DNA of 64,000 bases from Pseudomonas sp. Bout1 (GTDB lineage: Bacteria > Pseudomonadota > Gammaproteobacteria > Pseudomonadales > Pseudomonadaceae): positions 682,001 through 746,000 of the forward strand of contig NZ_JAVIWK010000001.1 of assembly GCF_034314165.1 (NCBI RefSeq). The letters run 5' to 3'. Of the stretch, positions 32,538 through 40,024 are shown piece after piece (the first letter of the stretch is position 1; each line of letters starts with the position of its first letter). Both the position numbers and the translations under genes were made by a program. Below the pieces are notes generated by a model. That model was not told where the DNA came from, did no database searches, and saw only the letters and a program-made list of their open reading frames with translations.

Positions 32538-33867
32538 GCCAGCGGTCCTGTTTGTTCAGGCGCCAGGCAATCGCCCACAGCGTGAGGCTGCGCAAGGCCA
32601 TGAACAGCAGGAAGGTTATCCACAGCCCGTGGTTGCCCAGGCCCTGCAACAGCCAGGCGAACGGCAGCAAAATGACCACCGTCAGCAGCATGCCGTTGCG
32701 CATTTCCCGGGCGCGGGTGGCGCCGATGAACAGGCCGTCCAGCAGGTAGCTCCACACCGCGATCAACGGCAGCACGGCGAGATAGGGCAGGTAGATGTCG
32801 GCGGTTTCGCGCACGCTTGGGATATCGGTTTGCATGGCGATGAACAGGTGGCCGAACACGGCGAACAGGATCGCGAAACCGATGCTGGCCAGCAGCGACC
32901 AACCACAGGCCACCACCAGTGATCGGCGCAAGGCCTGGCGGTCGTGGGCGCCGATGGCGTGGCCGCACAAGGCTTCCACGGCATGGGCCAGTCCGTCCAG
33001 GGCATGAGCTGTGAGCAGTAATCCGTTCAGCAGCAGCGCATTGGCCGCCACCGTCGCATCACCCAAGCGAGCACCTTGCACGGTGATCATGAAAAACACT
33101 GATTGCAGGGCCAGGCTGCGGATAAAAATGTCGCGGTTCACCGCCAGCAGCGGGCGCCAGCTTTGCCACAGCTTGAGTGCGGCCCAGGCGATATGGCCGG
33201 GGTAGGCGCGCAAGGCTTTTTGGGTGAGGGCGAGGCCAAGGAGGGCACCGGTCCATTCGGCGATTACCGAGGCGCGGGCCGAGCCGACTACGCCCCAGTC
33301 CAAACCCAGGACGAACCACAGGTTGAGGGCGATATTCACGAGGTTGGTGGTGAGCAGAATCGCCAGTGGTGCGCGGGCGTTCTGGGTGCCGAGGAACCAG
33401 CCCACCAGCGCGTAGCTGGCCAGGGCGGCGGGCAGGCCGAAGAGGCGGGTGTGGAAAAATTCGCGGGTCAGTTGGTTCAGCTCGGGCGAGGGCTGCATCC
33501 AGTCCAGTACCAGGCCGCTTAACGGAATACCGATGCTGCCGAGCAACATCCCCAGGCCCAGCGCCAGTAACAGCCCTTGCAACAAAATCTGCCTCAGCGC
33601 CGCGCCGTCACCGCGCCCGGCAGCCTGGGCGGCGAAGCCGGTGGAGCCCATGCGCAGGAAGCCCATGGCCCAGGCGAGGAAGGTGTAAAGGCTGGCGCCC
33701 ACGGCCACGGCGCCCAGCTGGTGGGCGTGGGGCAGATGGCCGATGACCATGCTGTCTACCAGCGCTACCAGCGGCACGGAGATGTTCGACAGGATCATCG
33801 GCGCAGCCAGCGCCCACACGCGGCGGTGGGTGGGGCGGTCGCGCCAGTCGGTTAGCAGGGAAGTCAT
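32521..33867 (-). CDS. MATE family efflux protein, DinF type
   Basis: A 448-residue inner-membrane protein with about twelve helices. The two MATE halves are visible (start APMILSNISVPLVALVDSMVIGH; second half from about residue 235). The sequence is of the DinF branch, Na+ or H+ coupled exporters. The ATG at 33867 has AGGAG 6 nt upstream; an 8-residue extension from 33891 is possible but lacks a site. Divergent from the toxin cassette; the 240-nt gap between them shows no promoter motif I can defend. Confidence 0.9.
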   Translation of the reverse strand: MTSLLTDWRDRPTHRRVWALAAPMILSNISVPLVALVDSMVIGHLPHAHQLGAVAVGASLYTFLAWAMGFLRMGSTGFAAQAAGRGDGAALRQILLQGLLLALGLGMLLGSIGIPLSGLVLDWMQPSPELNQLTREFFHTRLFGLPAALASYALVGWFLGTQNARAPLAILLTTNLVNIALNLWFVLGLDWGVVGSARASVIAEWTGALLGLALTQKALRAYPGHIAWAALKLWQSWRPLLAVNRDIFIRSLALQSVFFMITVQGARLGDATVAANALLLNGLLLTAHALDGLAHAVEALCGHAIGAHDRQALRRSLVVACGWSLLASIGFAILFAVFGHLFIAMQTDIPSVRETADIYLPYLAVLPLIAVWSYLLDGLFIGATRAREMRNGMLLTVVILLPFAWLLQGLGNHGLWITFLLFMALRSLTLWAIAWRLNKQDRWLTGPA

Positions 33868-34129
33868 GCGGGCTCCTTTGGGGAGCGGCATTGTAACTGG
33901 CCGTTAGCGGCGACGCAGATCCAATGTGAAGAGCGGTATTCCTACACGAGACGCCTCGATGGGCGTGAGGCGATTCGGTTTATTCAAGAACCTAGCCGAA
34001 CGGTCAGTTGTTTGGTCTCGGGCTGTTCAGCAACATCCTTTTCACGCCATACCGGCGCTATTCCGTCACTGATCAATCAACACCCTTGTGGTGCTCAGAC
34101 GCGCTTGAGCGCGAGAAAAGGGAAACAGC

Positions 34130-34219
34130 ATGGAAAATGCAGAAACTGTTGAATACGCAGACGGCGATAGTATTGCGGGGCTTTTACAGCCCGGCTACTG
34201 GATAGAGAGCCAGGTGTGA
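34130..34219 (+). CDS. Short leader reading frame before the toxin gene
   Basis: A 29-codon reading (MENAETVEYADGDSIAGLLQ then PGYWIESQV) with AGGG about 7 nt upstream of the ATG. Its stop overlaps the GTG start of the toxin gene (GTGTGAG). It may be a leader peptide that couples translation to the toxin gene, or a former N-terminal extension now out of frame. No relative was recognised. Confidence 0.4.
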   Translation: MENAETVEYADGDSIAGLLQPGYWIESQV

Positions 34220-35694
34220 GGCGCTACAACATCACCGACGGGGCGAAAACCACGGCACACGGGGTGGTGAAGGCCGGCCTTGATGGTGCAGAAATCGAAG
34301 GGAAGCTGATTGCCCGGGAAGGTGACAGAGTTGCCTGCCCAACCTGCAAAAGCCTGGGCGTTATCGAATGTATCGGTCCTCGTCTGGTTCAAACGTGGGA
34401 AGGGCGCCAAACGGCTCTGGACGGCGATCTGTGCCGGTGTAAATGCAGCCCCCCGCCCACGTTGATCGCCAATCAAAGCCTGATGTACCAGAGCCTTGAG
34501 CCGGCCCCGCAGCCCCGTGTTGCACCACGAAGCATGCCGCCTGTTGACAGCCTGGCGCCTTCCAGCTTCGTCACACCGGCTATGACGAGTCCACCGGCAA
34601 GCGTCTGCGTATTCGCCAAGTCCTGCATTTCAGTCCCGGTCGGTTCGACAGCCGCAGGAGAGACTCCTGAACGTGCAGCCAATTTTGGCGCTGTCGCACT
34701 GATGGGCTCGACGGGTACGGGTGGCGTTGTTGGGCGTGTGGCGGGAACGCTGGGTGCTGATCTTGGTGCCTGGGCTGTTCGCGGACTTACTGGGGCCGCT
34801 GCCGGAGCCAGCTCGGCGTTGAATGTCGTGGTGTTGGCTTTTTGGCCACGGGATATCGGGGATTCAACGATGTACAGCCCGGAGCACTTGGCAAACATGA
34901 GGGTTGCCAGCACTCGGGTGCGCTTCCAGTTTCGTCTAGATGAGGCTGGAGACATGCGGGTTTACGGCCTGCATACAAGGCCGGGCAGTGGCGCCGATCG
35001 TGTGCCGGTAACACAGGCCAGATGGAGCGCCGACAAGAGCGCGATGGTGGCTGTGTTGGACGGTATTTCCATCACCTGGACGCCGAACAACGGCCCGGTG
35101 GTGAATGCGCCAACGCCTTATCCCGGTACGCCCGAAAGGTTGGATAACCTGCTGGTGCATCCGATTCCGGTGGGGCAGGAGACGGGGATTACGCACTATC
35201 CGGGACGGGATGCTGAGGACGTTACCTGGCAGGATACGATCATCACGTTCCCCGTCGACTCTGGTGTGCCGCCGTTGTATTTGGTGTTTGCCAAGCCGGC
35301 GGTGAAGCCGTTGGAAGTAGGCATTTACGGTGACCTCCGATCACGAAGCCAACGAGACGGGCTGGATATTGACCACATACCTTCACAGAAAGTGCTTGAA
35401 CTCAGTTTGAAGGAGGCCTTCCCCGGAATCACCGATCAGGAAATTCAAAACTATCTGAAACAGGCTCCCGCTATTGCAATTCCCGCCCGCGTCCACCAGA
35501 AGTACAGTGAGACTTATGGCGGACGAAACACCAAGGCCAGACAACTGCAGGATGTTGCAGATCTGCGTATGGCAGCAGACAGGAATTTTGACGCAATCAA
35601 GCGTGGGTTGCTGGAGGAGGGTTTCGCCGAAGACATTATCGAAGCTGCCCGGGAACAATTGCACAAACTCAATCAGGAACAGGGGTGGTATTGA
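34216..35694 (+). CDS. PAAR / S-type pyocin toxin with C-terminal nuclease-like domain
   Basis: A 492-residue polymorphic toxin. Residues 1-80 form a PAAR-like domain (DGAKTTAHGVV, CPTC and CRCKC), which caps type VI secretion spikes. A glycine/alanine-rich stretch (about 150-205) follows, then an S-pyocin translocation-type domain (about 215-370). The C-terminal toxin (about 371-492) carries DIDHIPS (His387) and VHQKYSETYGGRN (His427), a spacing like HNH/endonuclease VII-fold nucleases, so DNA cleavage is my guess. It has no colicin receptor-binding region. GTG start. Its stop overlaps the immunity gene start. Confidence 0.8.
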   Translation: MRRYNITDGAKTTAHGVVKAGLDGAEIEGKLIAREGDRVACPTCKSLGVIECIGPRLVQTWEGRQTALDGDLCRCKCSPPPTLIANQSLMYQSLEPAPQPRVAPRSMPPVDSLAPSSFVTPAMTSPPASVCVFAKSCISVPVGSTAAGETPERAANFGAVALMGSTGTGGVVGRVAGTLGADLGAWAVRGLTGAAAGASSALNVVVLAFWPRDIGDSTMYSPEHLANMRVASTRVRFQFRLDEAGDMRVYGLHTRPGSGADRVPVTQARWSADKSAMVAVLDGISITWTPNNGPVVNAPTPYPGTPERLDNLLVHPIPVGQETGITHYPGRDAEDVTWQDTIITFPVDSGVPPLYLVFAKPAVKPLEVGIYGDLRSRSQRDGLDIDHIPSQKVLELSLKEAFPGITDQEIQNYLKQAPAIAIPARVHQKYSETYGGRNTKARQLQDVADLRMAADRNFDAIKRGLLEEGFAEDIIEAAREQLHKLNQEQGWY

Positions 35695-36167
35695 TGGACG
35701 CCAAAACCATTACACATTGGGTGAAGAATCTTGGTCGCCACTACGAGATCTTAGTGGCTGAAGGAGCGATACCCGACGCCCCCTTAAGTGAACTCTACAC
35801 CGGGCGAGATTGGCTAACCCTTACACCGGGAAAGGGGCTTGAGCTACTTTTTCGGGCGCAGACCAAGCGCTTGGAAACGCTCAATATCGTCTTACTTCCG
35901 ACGATGGAAGGCATGACATCTTACGAGGGCGAGTTACCGGTGCCCTTTTTGTCTGTGATAAATCAGTCAAGTGTGCGAGCGGCTTTTGGGCCTCCGATGG
36001 CTTCGAAGGGCTTCACAAGGCTCCCACTCAACACGGCTATCGGCGGTTGGGATGCCTACCTGCTTGACCCCGGCACTGCCCCTAATACCAAACTGATACT
36101 TACTTATGCAGACACCCTGCAGGTGAAAACACTGACGTTTACCTTGGTCGACAGGGGGGATGACTGA
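35694..36167 (+). CDS. Immunity protein, DUF6392 family
   Basis: A 157-residue protein starting MDAKTITHWVKNLGRHYEIL, the N-terminal pattern of DUF6392 pyocin immunity proteins. It overlaps the toxin stop by one base (TGATG), the usual arrangement for a toxin and its antidote. It should bind and block the C-terminal domain of the toxin. The in-frame start at 35685 lies inside the toxin gene and is less likely. Confidence 0.82.
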   Translation: MDAKTITHWVKNLGRHYEILVAEGAIPDAPLSELYTGRDWLTLTPGKGLELLFRAQTKRLETLNIVLLPTMEGMTSYEGELPVPFLSVINQSSVRAAFGPPMASKGFTRLPLNTAIGGWDAYLLDPGTAPNTKLILTYADTLQVKTLTFTLVDRGDD

Positions 36168-36229
36168 TCCCTTCCGCGATTCAAGCAAAAAGGGAGCGCA
36201 TGTTTTAATCGAAAACAAATACGCCCCCT

Positions 36230-36355
36230 TATTTCGTAGCAACGAAGCAGATCTGATGTGGCAGTAGGTTTCCGGCAGATGGGTACTCCGAGGCGGAGAT
36301 TGAAATCGTCCGTTCCAAAATGCACAAAACGAATCAGCAACAAGGGTGGTATTGA
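36230..36355 (+). pseudogene. Decayed 3' end of a second toxin gene
   Basis: From 36269 the frame ending at 36355 reads ADGYSEAEIEIVRSKMHKTN then QQQGWY and stop, clearly related to the end of the intact toxin (GFAEDIIEAAREQLHKLN then QEQGWY). Upstream it is broken by a stop at 36254 and small deletions, although GCAGATCTG still matches the intact gene. No start or other domain remains. Confidence 0.75.
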
Positions 36356-36525
36356 TGAACGCCGCACTGATTAATCAATGGATCGCGAACCTAGGTCGTA
36401 GTTATGACGACTCTAGTGCAACTGGCTGCACGCTCATCTGTTGCCTGGGTGATCGCTATCGCGGGCAAGCCCGGCTCCCACACTTGGAATGCATTCCCCT
36501 GTGGGAGCTGGCTTGCCTGCGATAG
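36355..36525 (+). pseudogene. Truncated second immunity gene (DUF6392) running into a REPIN
   Basis: The first 18 codons (MNAALINQWIANLGRSYD) match the start of the intact immunity protein (MDAKTITHWVKNLGRHYE) but are diverged, so it is a different allele. After about 36414 homology is lost and the frame runs through a REPIN to a stop at 36525. Like the intact pair, it overlaps the preceding stop by one base. Confidence 0.75.
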
Positions 36526-36526
36526 C
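36455..36526. repeat. REP pair in the opposite arrangement
   Basis: Two REP copies in reversed order (right arm first, GCGGGCAAGCCCGGCTCCCA, then the left arm), only about 20 bases apart. All other pairs in the window have the left arm first. It lies at the break of the immunity-gene remnant. Confidence 0.8.
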
Positions 36527-36547
36527 TGACGGCCAGGCAATGAAGGC

Positions 36548-36850
36548 TTAAGTCTTACGCGGGTGCAGGCATTCGATGGAGCGGTCGACGGTGGTCTTGG
36601 CAATTTCCAGTAAGTGCCACACGGCCAAAATCTTCGCTCGCTGCGGGCTATCCAGCAGCTCGCCACAGTCAAGCGCAGTCGCCGAGGCGCTGTTCAGCAG
36701 GCTGGCGGTGTACAGCAGGGAATCTTCGAAGCTCAGGTCTTCGTTGATGGTGTGGAAGCCCTGAGACGGCAGGTAGTGTTCGAGGGCGCGATTGAAGGCG
36801 GCGCGGTCGTTGAGGATGTCGCTGGGTGGATCGGGGACCAGTTTATTCAT
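36548..36850 (-). CDS. DUF6124 family small protein
   Basis: A 100-residue helical protein of the Pseudomonas DUF6124 family; no known function. Its C-terminal half aligns with the DUF3077 protein at 2276-2527 (EDSLLYTASLLNSASATALD, then LLEIA, then VDR). The start ATG (36850) has Shine-Dalgarno GGAG (36861-36858) at a 7-nt distance. The leader is the second C4-like element of the window. Confidence 0.8.
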   Translation of the reverse strand: MNKLVPDPPSDILNDRAAFNRALEHYLPSQGFHTINEDLSFEDSLLYTASLLNSASATALDCGELLDSPQRAKILAVWHLLEIAKTTVDRSIECLHPRKT

Positions 36851-36900
36851 GGTGTAACTCCGGTTGGTAGCTAGGAGCCGACACCATCGCGACTAAACGA
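36851..36900 (-). promoter_or_regulatory. C4 target region with sequestered ribosome binding site (copy B)
   Basis: On the minus strand: box a2 TAGTC (36895-36891) in a CCATCG/CGATGG hairpin, then GGCTCC (36879-36874), box b2 CCAAC (36867-36863), and Shine-Dalgarno GGAG (36861-36858). CTCC can pair with GGAG, leaving b2 in the loop, the same arrangement as in copy A. Confidence 0.62.
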
Positions 36901-36902
36901 TG

Positions 36903-36983
36903 GGTGGCGGCTGCGCGCAGGTTAGTCGACCGGCCCAACAGGAAAAATCCGGCGCACCCGAAGGTGCCCTACACGCAGCCACC
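36903..36983 (-). ncRNA. C4-like antisense RNA core (copy B)
   Basis: An 81-nt homologue of the core at 2143-2220. The closing helix (GGTGGCTGCGTGTAGG with the 3' strand near 36903) keeps pairing through base changes. The first hairpin is GCACC-TTCG-GGTGC where copy A has ATACC-TTCG-GGTAT, a double compensatory change. The CCGG/CCGG hairpin carries box b' GTTGG (36939-36935), and box a' GACTA (36927-36923) follows. Both boxes differ completely from copy A. Confidence 0.72.
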
Positions 36984-37009
36984 ATAAAACCTCATGGAGA
37001 CATGCGCGA

Positions 37010-37067
37010 GTTGGGAGGCGGGCGACTAAACCCGATCACTGATATGCAGTGAAGGGCCGAAGACTAG
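37010..37067 (-). promoter_or_regulatory. C4-type leader: upstream target boxes a1 and b1 (copy B)
   Basis: A 58-nt block beginning CTAGTCT on the minus strand, with hairpin CACTG/CAGTG (37051-37037), TCGGG, box a1 TAGTC (37028-37024), nine bases and box b1 CCAAC (37014-37010). It is the counterpart of 2020-2077. a1 and b1 are complementary to a' and b' of the copy B core. Confidence 0.68.
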
Positions 37068-37151
37068 CCACCCATCCCAACAGGCACAAGGCCGAAAGAT
37101 TGTCTCGGAAACGTCCCGCAAATTAAAGGGATTTACCCTGCTGGCCCTTTA

Positions 37152-37442
37152 TTAATGCACCACCCAACTGAGCACCCACAGCCCGAGCATCAACCAGATA
37201 ATCCCCATGATGATCGACGCTCGCATAAACGCGCGCACCGCCGAGTACAGCAGCATCAACCCGATAATCAGCATGAGGATGCTGATGATCGAGGTGTCCA
37301 TCCCTAAGGATCTGGCCAGCCCGTCGACAAAGTCGCCGCCCGCGTGGGACAGCGTGTTGAACAGCCCGCCGAACAGCTCGACGATAAAGTGGATGATCTG
37401 GCCGATCTTGAGACCCAGCCATCCGAAAAAGTCTGTTTGCAT
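37152..37442 (-). CDS. Small inner-membrane protein
   Basis: A 96-residue hypothetical protein with two strong hydrophobic segments (about 50-70 and 75-95) and a more amphipathic N-terminal helix (WLGLKIGQIIHFIVELFG). The ATG at 37442 was chosen because the earlier in-frame residues from 37508 are polar and atypical. No family was recognised and the neighbours give no clue. Confidence 0.6.
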   Translation of the reverse strand: MQTDFFGWLGLKIGQIIHFIVELFGGLFNTLSHAGGDFVDGLARSLGMDTSIISILMLIIGLMLLYSAVRAFMRASIIMGIIWLMLGLWVLSWVVH

Positions 37443-37604
37443 GTGTGTGTCCTGATAAGACGGTGGGCGTAGCTGCCGAACCTGAGCCTTTGGTCGTTGT
37501 TGGTCCAAGCTAGTTCCCTTCTAGCATAGAGGTTTACGGGCCGCAGGGATTCACTTGCCTTCGCCCGGCATCCGCCCGAAGCTATGCACCTTCAGGAGCC
37601 CCCC

Positions 37605-37910
37605 ATGAATCTCGAACACCTCACCGAACGCTTGCACCGCATCCGCGATACCAACGACTGGAAGCAATTTCACAGCCCCAAGAACCTGGCGATGGCCGCC
37701 AGCGTTGAAATGGCCGAGCTGGTGGAGATATTCCAGTGGTTGAGCGAAGACCAGTCGCGCCAGTTGCCCGCCGACAAACTCGCCCATGCAGGCCAGGAAG
37801 TGGGTGACATCGTGTTGTATCTGCTGCTGTTGTGCAGTGAGTTGGGGTTAGACATGGATCAAGTGGTACAGGCCAAGCTGGCCGACAGCGAGCGGCGGTT
37901 TGCCAAATGA
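37605..37910 (+). CDS. MazG-like nucleotide pyrophosphohydrolase
   Basis: A 101-residue all-alpha protein of the MazG / RS21-C6 type. The metal-binding pattern is present (ASVEMAELVEIFQW, then EVGDIVLYLLLLCSELGLD). Such enzymes hydrolyse non-standard (d)NTPs to monophosphates. The ATG at 37605 follows AGGAG; the in-frame reading from 37584 is rejected. Overlaps the next gene by 4 nt. Confidence 0.88.
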   Translation: MNLEHLTERLHRIRDTNDWKQFHSPKNLAMAASVEMAELVEIFQWLSEDQSRQLPADKLAHAGQEVGDIVLYLLLLCSELGLDMDQVVQAKLADSERRFAK

Positions 37911-38656
37911 GCGACCGTCATTTCGACCAGTTGGCCACCCGCTTCGCCGAGAAGATCTACGGCGGTGCCAAGGGCGCAATTCGCCTGGCGGTGCTCCAGG
38001 CTGATTTGATCGAGGCGTTGCCGGATCGCCCGCTGCGGGTGCTGGATATCGGCGCGGGGCTGGGGCACATGTCGCTATGGCTGGCCGAGCGCGGCCACGA
38101 CGTGACGCTGGCCGAACCCGCCGAGCCGATGCTCGAAGGCGCCCGCCAGCGTTTCGCCGACGGCGGGCAGACGGCAACCTTCATTCAAGCGCCCTGGCAG
38201 GACTTGCTCGGCCAACTCACCGAACCCTACGACCTGGTGTTGTGCCACGCCGTGCTGGAATGGCTGGCCGAACCCCACGCGATCCTGCCGGTGCTGCACC
38301 AATTGACCGCGCCCGGTGGCTGGTTGTCCTTGGCGTTCTACAATCGCGATGCCTTGATTTACCGCAACCTGCTCAAAGGCCACTTTCGCAAAATGCGCAA
38401 GAACGACATGGCCGGCGAGAAGCAGAGCCTCACGCCGCAACAACCCCTGGACCCACGGGAGTTGGCGACGCAACTAGAAGGCCTGTGGCAGGTCGAAACC
38501 CAGAGTGGCGTGCGGGTGTTTCACGACTATATGCCGGTGGAATTCCAGGCCCGCGCCGAGTTGCAGGATGTGTTGGAGATGGAGCTCGCTCACCGTCGTC
38601 ACCCAAGCTTTGCCGGACTTGGGCGTTATTTGCACTGGATTTGCCGTCCGGTTTAA
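37907..38656 (+). CDS. cmoM: tRNA 5-carboxymethoxyuridine methyltransferase
   Basis: A 249-residue SAM enzyme with motif I VLDIGAGLGHMSLWLA near residue 45 and family features of CmoM/SmtA (FYNRDALIYRNLLKGHFRKM and the C-terminal HRRHPSFAGLGRYLHWI). CmoM methylates cmo5U34 in wobble tRNAs. Its ATG overlaps the MazG-like stop (ATGA), so the pair is coupled. Confidence 0.88.
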   Translation: MSDRHFDQLATRFAEKIYGGAKGAIRLAVLQADLIEALPDRPLRVLDIGAGLGHMSLWLAERGHDVTLAEPAEPMLEGARQRFADGGQTATFIQAPWQDLLGQLTEPYDLVLCHAVLEWLAEPHAILPVLHQLTAPGGWLSLAFYNRDALIYRNLLKGHFRKMRKNDMAGEKQSLTPQQPLDPRELATQLEGLWQVETQSGVRVFHDYMPVEFQARAELQDVLEMELAHRRHPSFAGLGRYLHWICRPV

Positions 38657-38680
38657 GCGGCCCAGTCTGCGGAGGTCGAA

Positions 38681-39289
38681 ATGAAGCGCTGTCTTGGACT
38701 GATCCTGCTGGGCCTGGGCCTGGCGGGTTGCCAGAGCAACAACCCGTATGTGGCGGCGTCTGCCCCGATGCCGCCGGCGCCTACACAGGCGGCCAACACC
38801 TTTGATGCCAGCGCCTACCCGGCGCCGGTGCGCGACTACGGCGCCTACCGCAGTTGGGCCTGGCTTAACAACCAACTGCCGGCGGGCTCGGCCTGGGCCG
38901 ATTCGGCGCAGATTGCCGAGGCGGTCAGCGGCGCCCTCGACCAGCGCGGCCTGCGCCCCCTGCACGATAACCGCGCCCCCGACCTGTTTGTGAGCGCCGA
39001 CGTGCGCCTGGAAAAACGCCTGCGCCAGGTCCAGGACGACTATGGCTACGGTTATGGCGGTGGGTATAACCGCTATGGCAACGGTTACGGCATGTACAAC
39101 AGTGTGCCGGTGGTACGCACCTATGAGGTGACGGTGGCCGTGGCGCGCATCAGCCTGTTCGACGCCCGCACCCGCCAGCCGGTATGGAGCACCAGCGCCG
39201 AAACCGCAAGCCAGGGCAGCCTCAGCGAACGTGCCGATGCCTTGCGGGAAGCGATGCAGAAAGCAATGACCGCCTACCCACCCAGTTAG
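38681..39289 (+). CDS. DUF4136 lipoprotein (first of a tandem pair)
   Basis: A 202-residue predicted lipoprotein with lipobox LAGC near residue 17. A DUF4136 domain follows ([10 protein letters not shown], then LDQRGLRP, and the ending TAYPPS). A Tyr/Gly-rich insert ([20 protein letters not shown]) sits near residue 122. Outer-membrane anchored by inference; function unknown. A paralogue follows 45 nt downstream. Confidence 0.85.
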   Translation: MKRCLGLILLGLGLAGCQSNNPYVAASAPMPPAPTQAANTFDASAYPAPVRDYGAYRSWAWLNNQLPAGSAWADSAQIAEAVSGALDQRGLRPLHDNRAPDLFVSADVRLEKRLRQVQDDYGYGYGGGYNRYGNGYGMYNSVPVVRTYEVTVAVARISLFDARTRQPVWSTSAETASQGSLSERADALREAMQKAMTAYPPS

Positions 39290-39334
39290 CAGCTATTCTC
39301 ATCTCAGGCTCAGTTCGTCTTTTGGAGAAAAACC

Positions 39335-39892
39335 ATGCTTCGTCGTATCGCTGCACTTGCTGTTGTTGTGTTGCTGGGCGGCTGCCAGAGCAGCCAGGTC
39401 AACCATGATTTCGACGCCAGCCGGGACTTCGGTGCCTACCGTAGTTGGGGCTGGAAAGAACCGGCGTTGCAGTACCGCCCGGATGACCCGCGGATCAAGA
39501 GCGACCTCACCGAACAGCGCATTCGCCAGGCCGTGGGCGAGCAACTCGACCAGCGTGGCCTGCGCCCTGCAGCGCCGGGCACCAAGGCTGACCTGAATGT
39601 GCAGGCTTACCTGATCGTCGAAGACCGCCAGCAACAAGTCACCACCAACTATGGCGGCGCCTGGGGCGGCCCGTGGAATGGTTACTGGGGCGCACCGATG
39701 TACAACGAAACCCGCAACATCACCTACAAAGTGGCGACCATTCAGATCGACCTGCTGGACGGCAAGGACGGCAAACTGGTGTGGCGCGGCAGCGATGAGC
39801 AAATGCTCGCCAGCTCTCCGGAACCGCAGGACCGCAGCGCGGCGATTCGCGCAACAGTCACCAAAGTGCTTTCCAACTACCCGCCGCATTGA
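39335..39892 (+). CDS. DUF4136 lipoprotein (second of a tandem pair)
   Basis: A 185-residue lipoprotein with lipobox LGGC and a DUF4136 domain ([22 protein letters not shown], ending SNYPPH). It is closely similar in layout to the protein at 38681-39289, so the two probably arose by tandem duplication. TTGGAGAA lies before the ATG. The next gene is the Tad locus gene tadG, 132 nt downstream. Confidence 0.85.
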   Translation: MLRRIAALAVVVLLGGCQSSQVNHDFDASRDFGAYRSWGWKEPALQYRPDDPRIKSDLTEQRIRQAVGEQLDQRGLRPAAPGTKADLNVQAYLIVEDRQQQVTTNYGGAWGGPWNGYWGAPMYNETRNITYKVATIQIDLLDGKDGKLVWRGSDEQMLASSPEPQDRSAAIRATVTKVLSNYPPH

Positions 39893-40024
39893 CGCTTTGA
39901 ATTGCCCCGCGCCGGTCGCCAGTTGATTTACGGCGACTGGCCTGCAGCCCCTGCCGCTGTTGTCTACACTCCCAAGCACACAGGAGAGTAAGCGCTCGGC
40001 AGTGTGCCGGCAAAGGAGTGCTCG

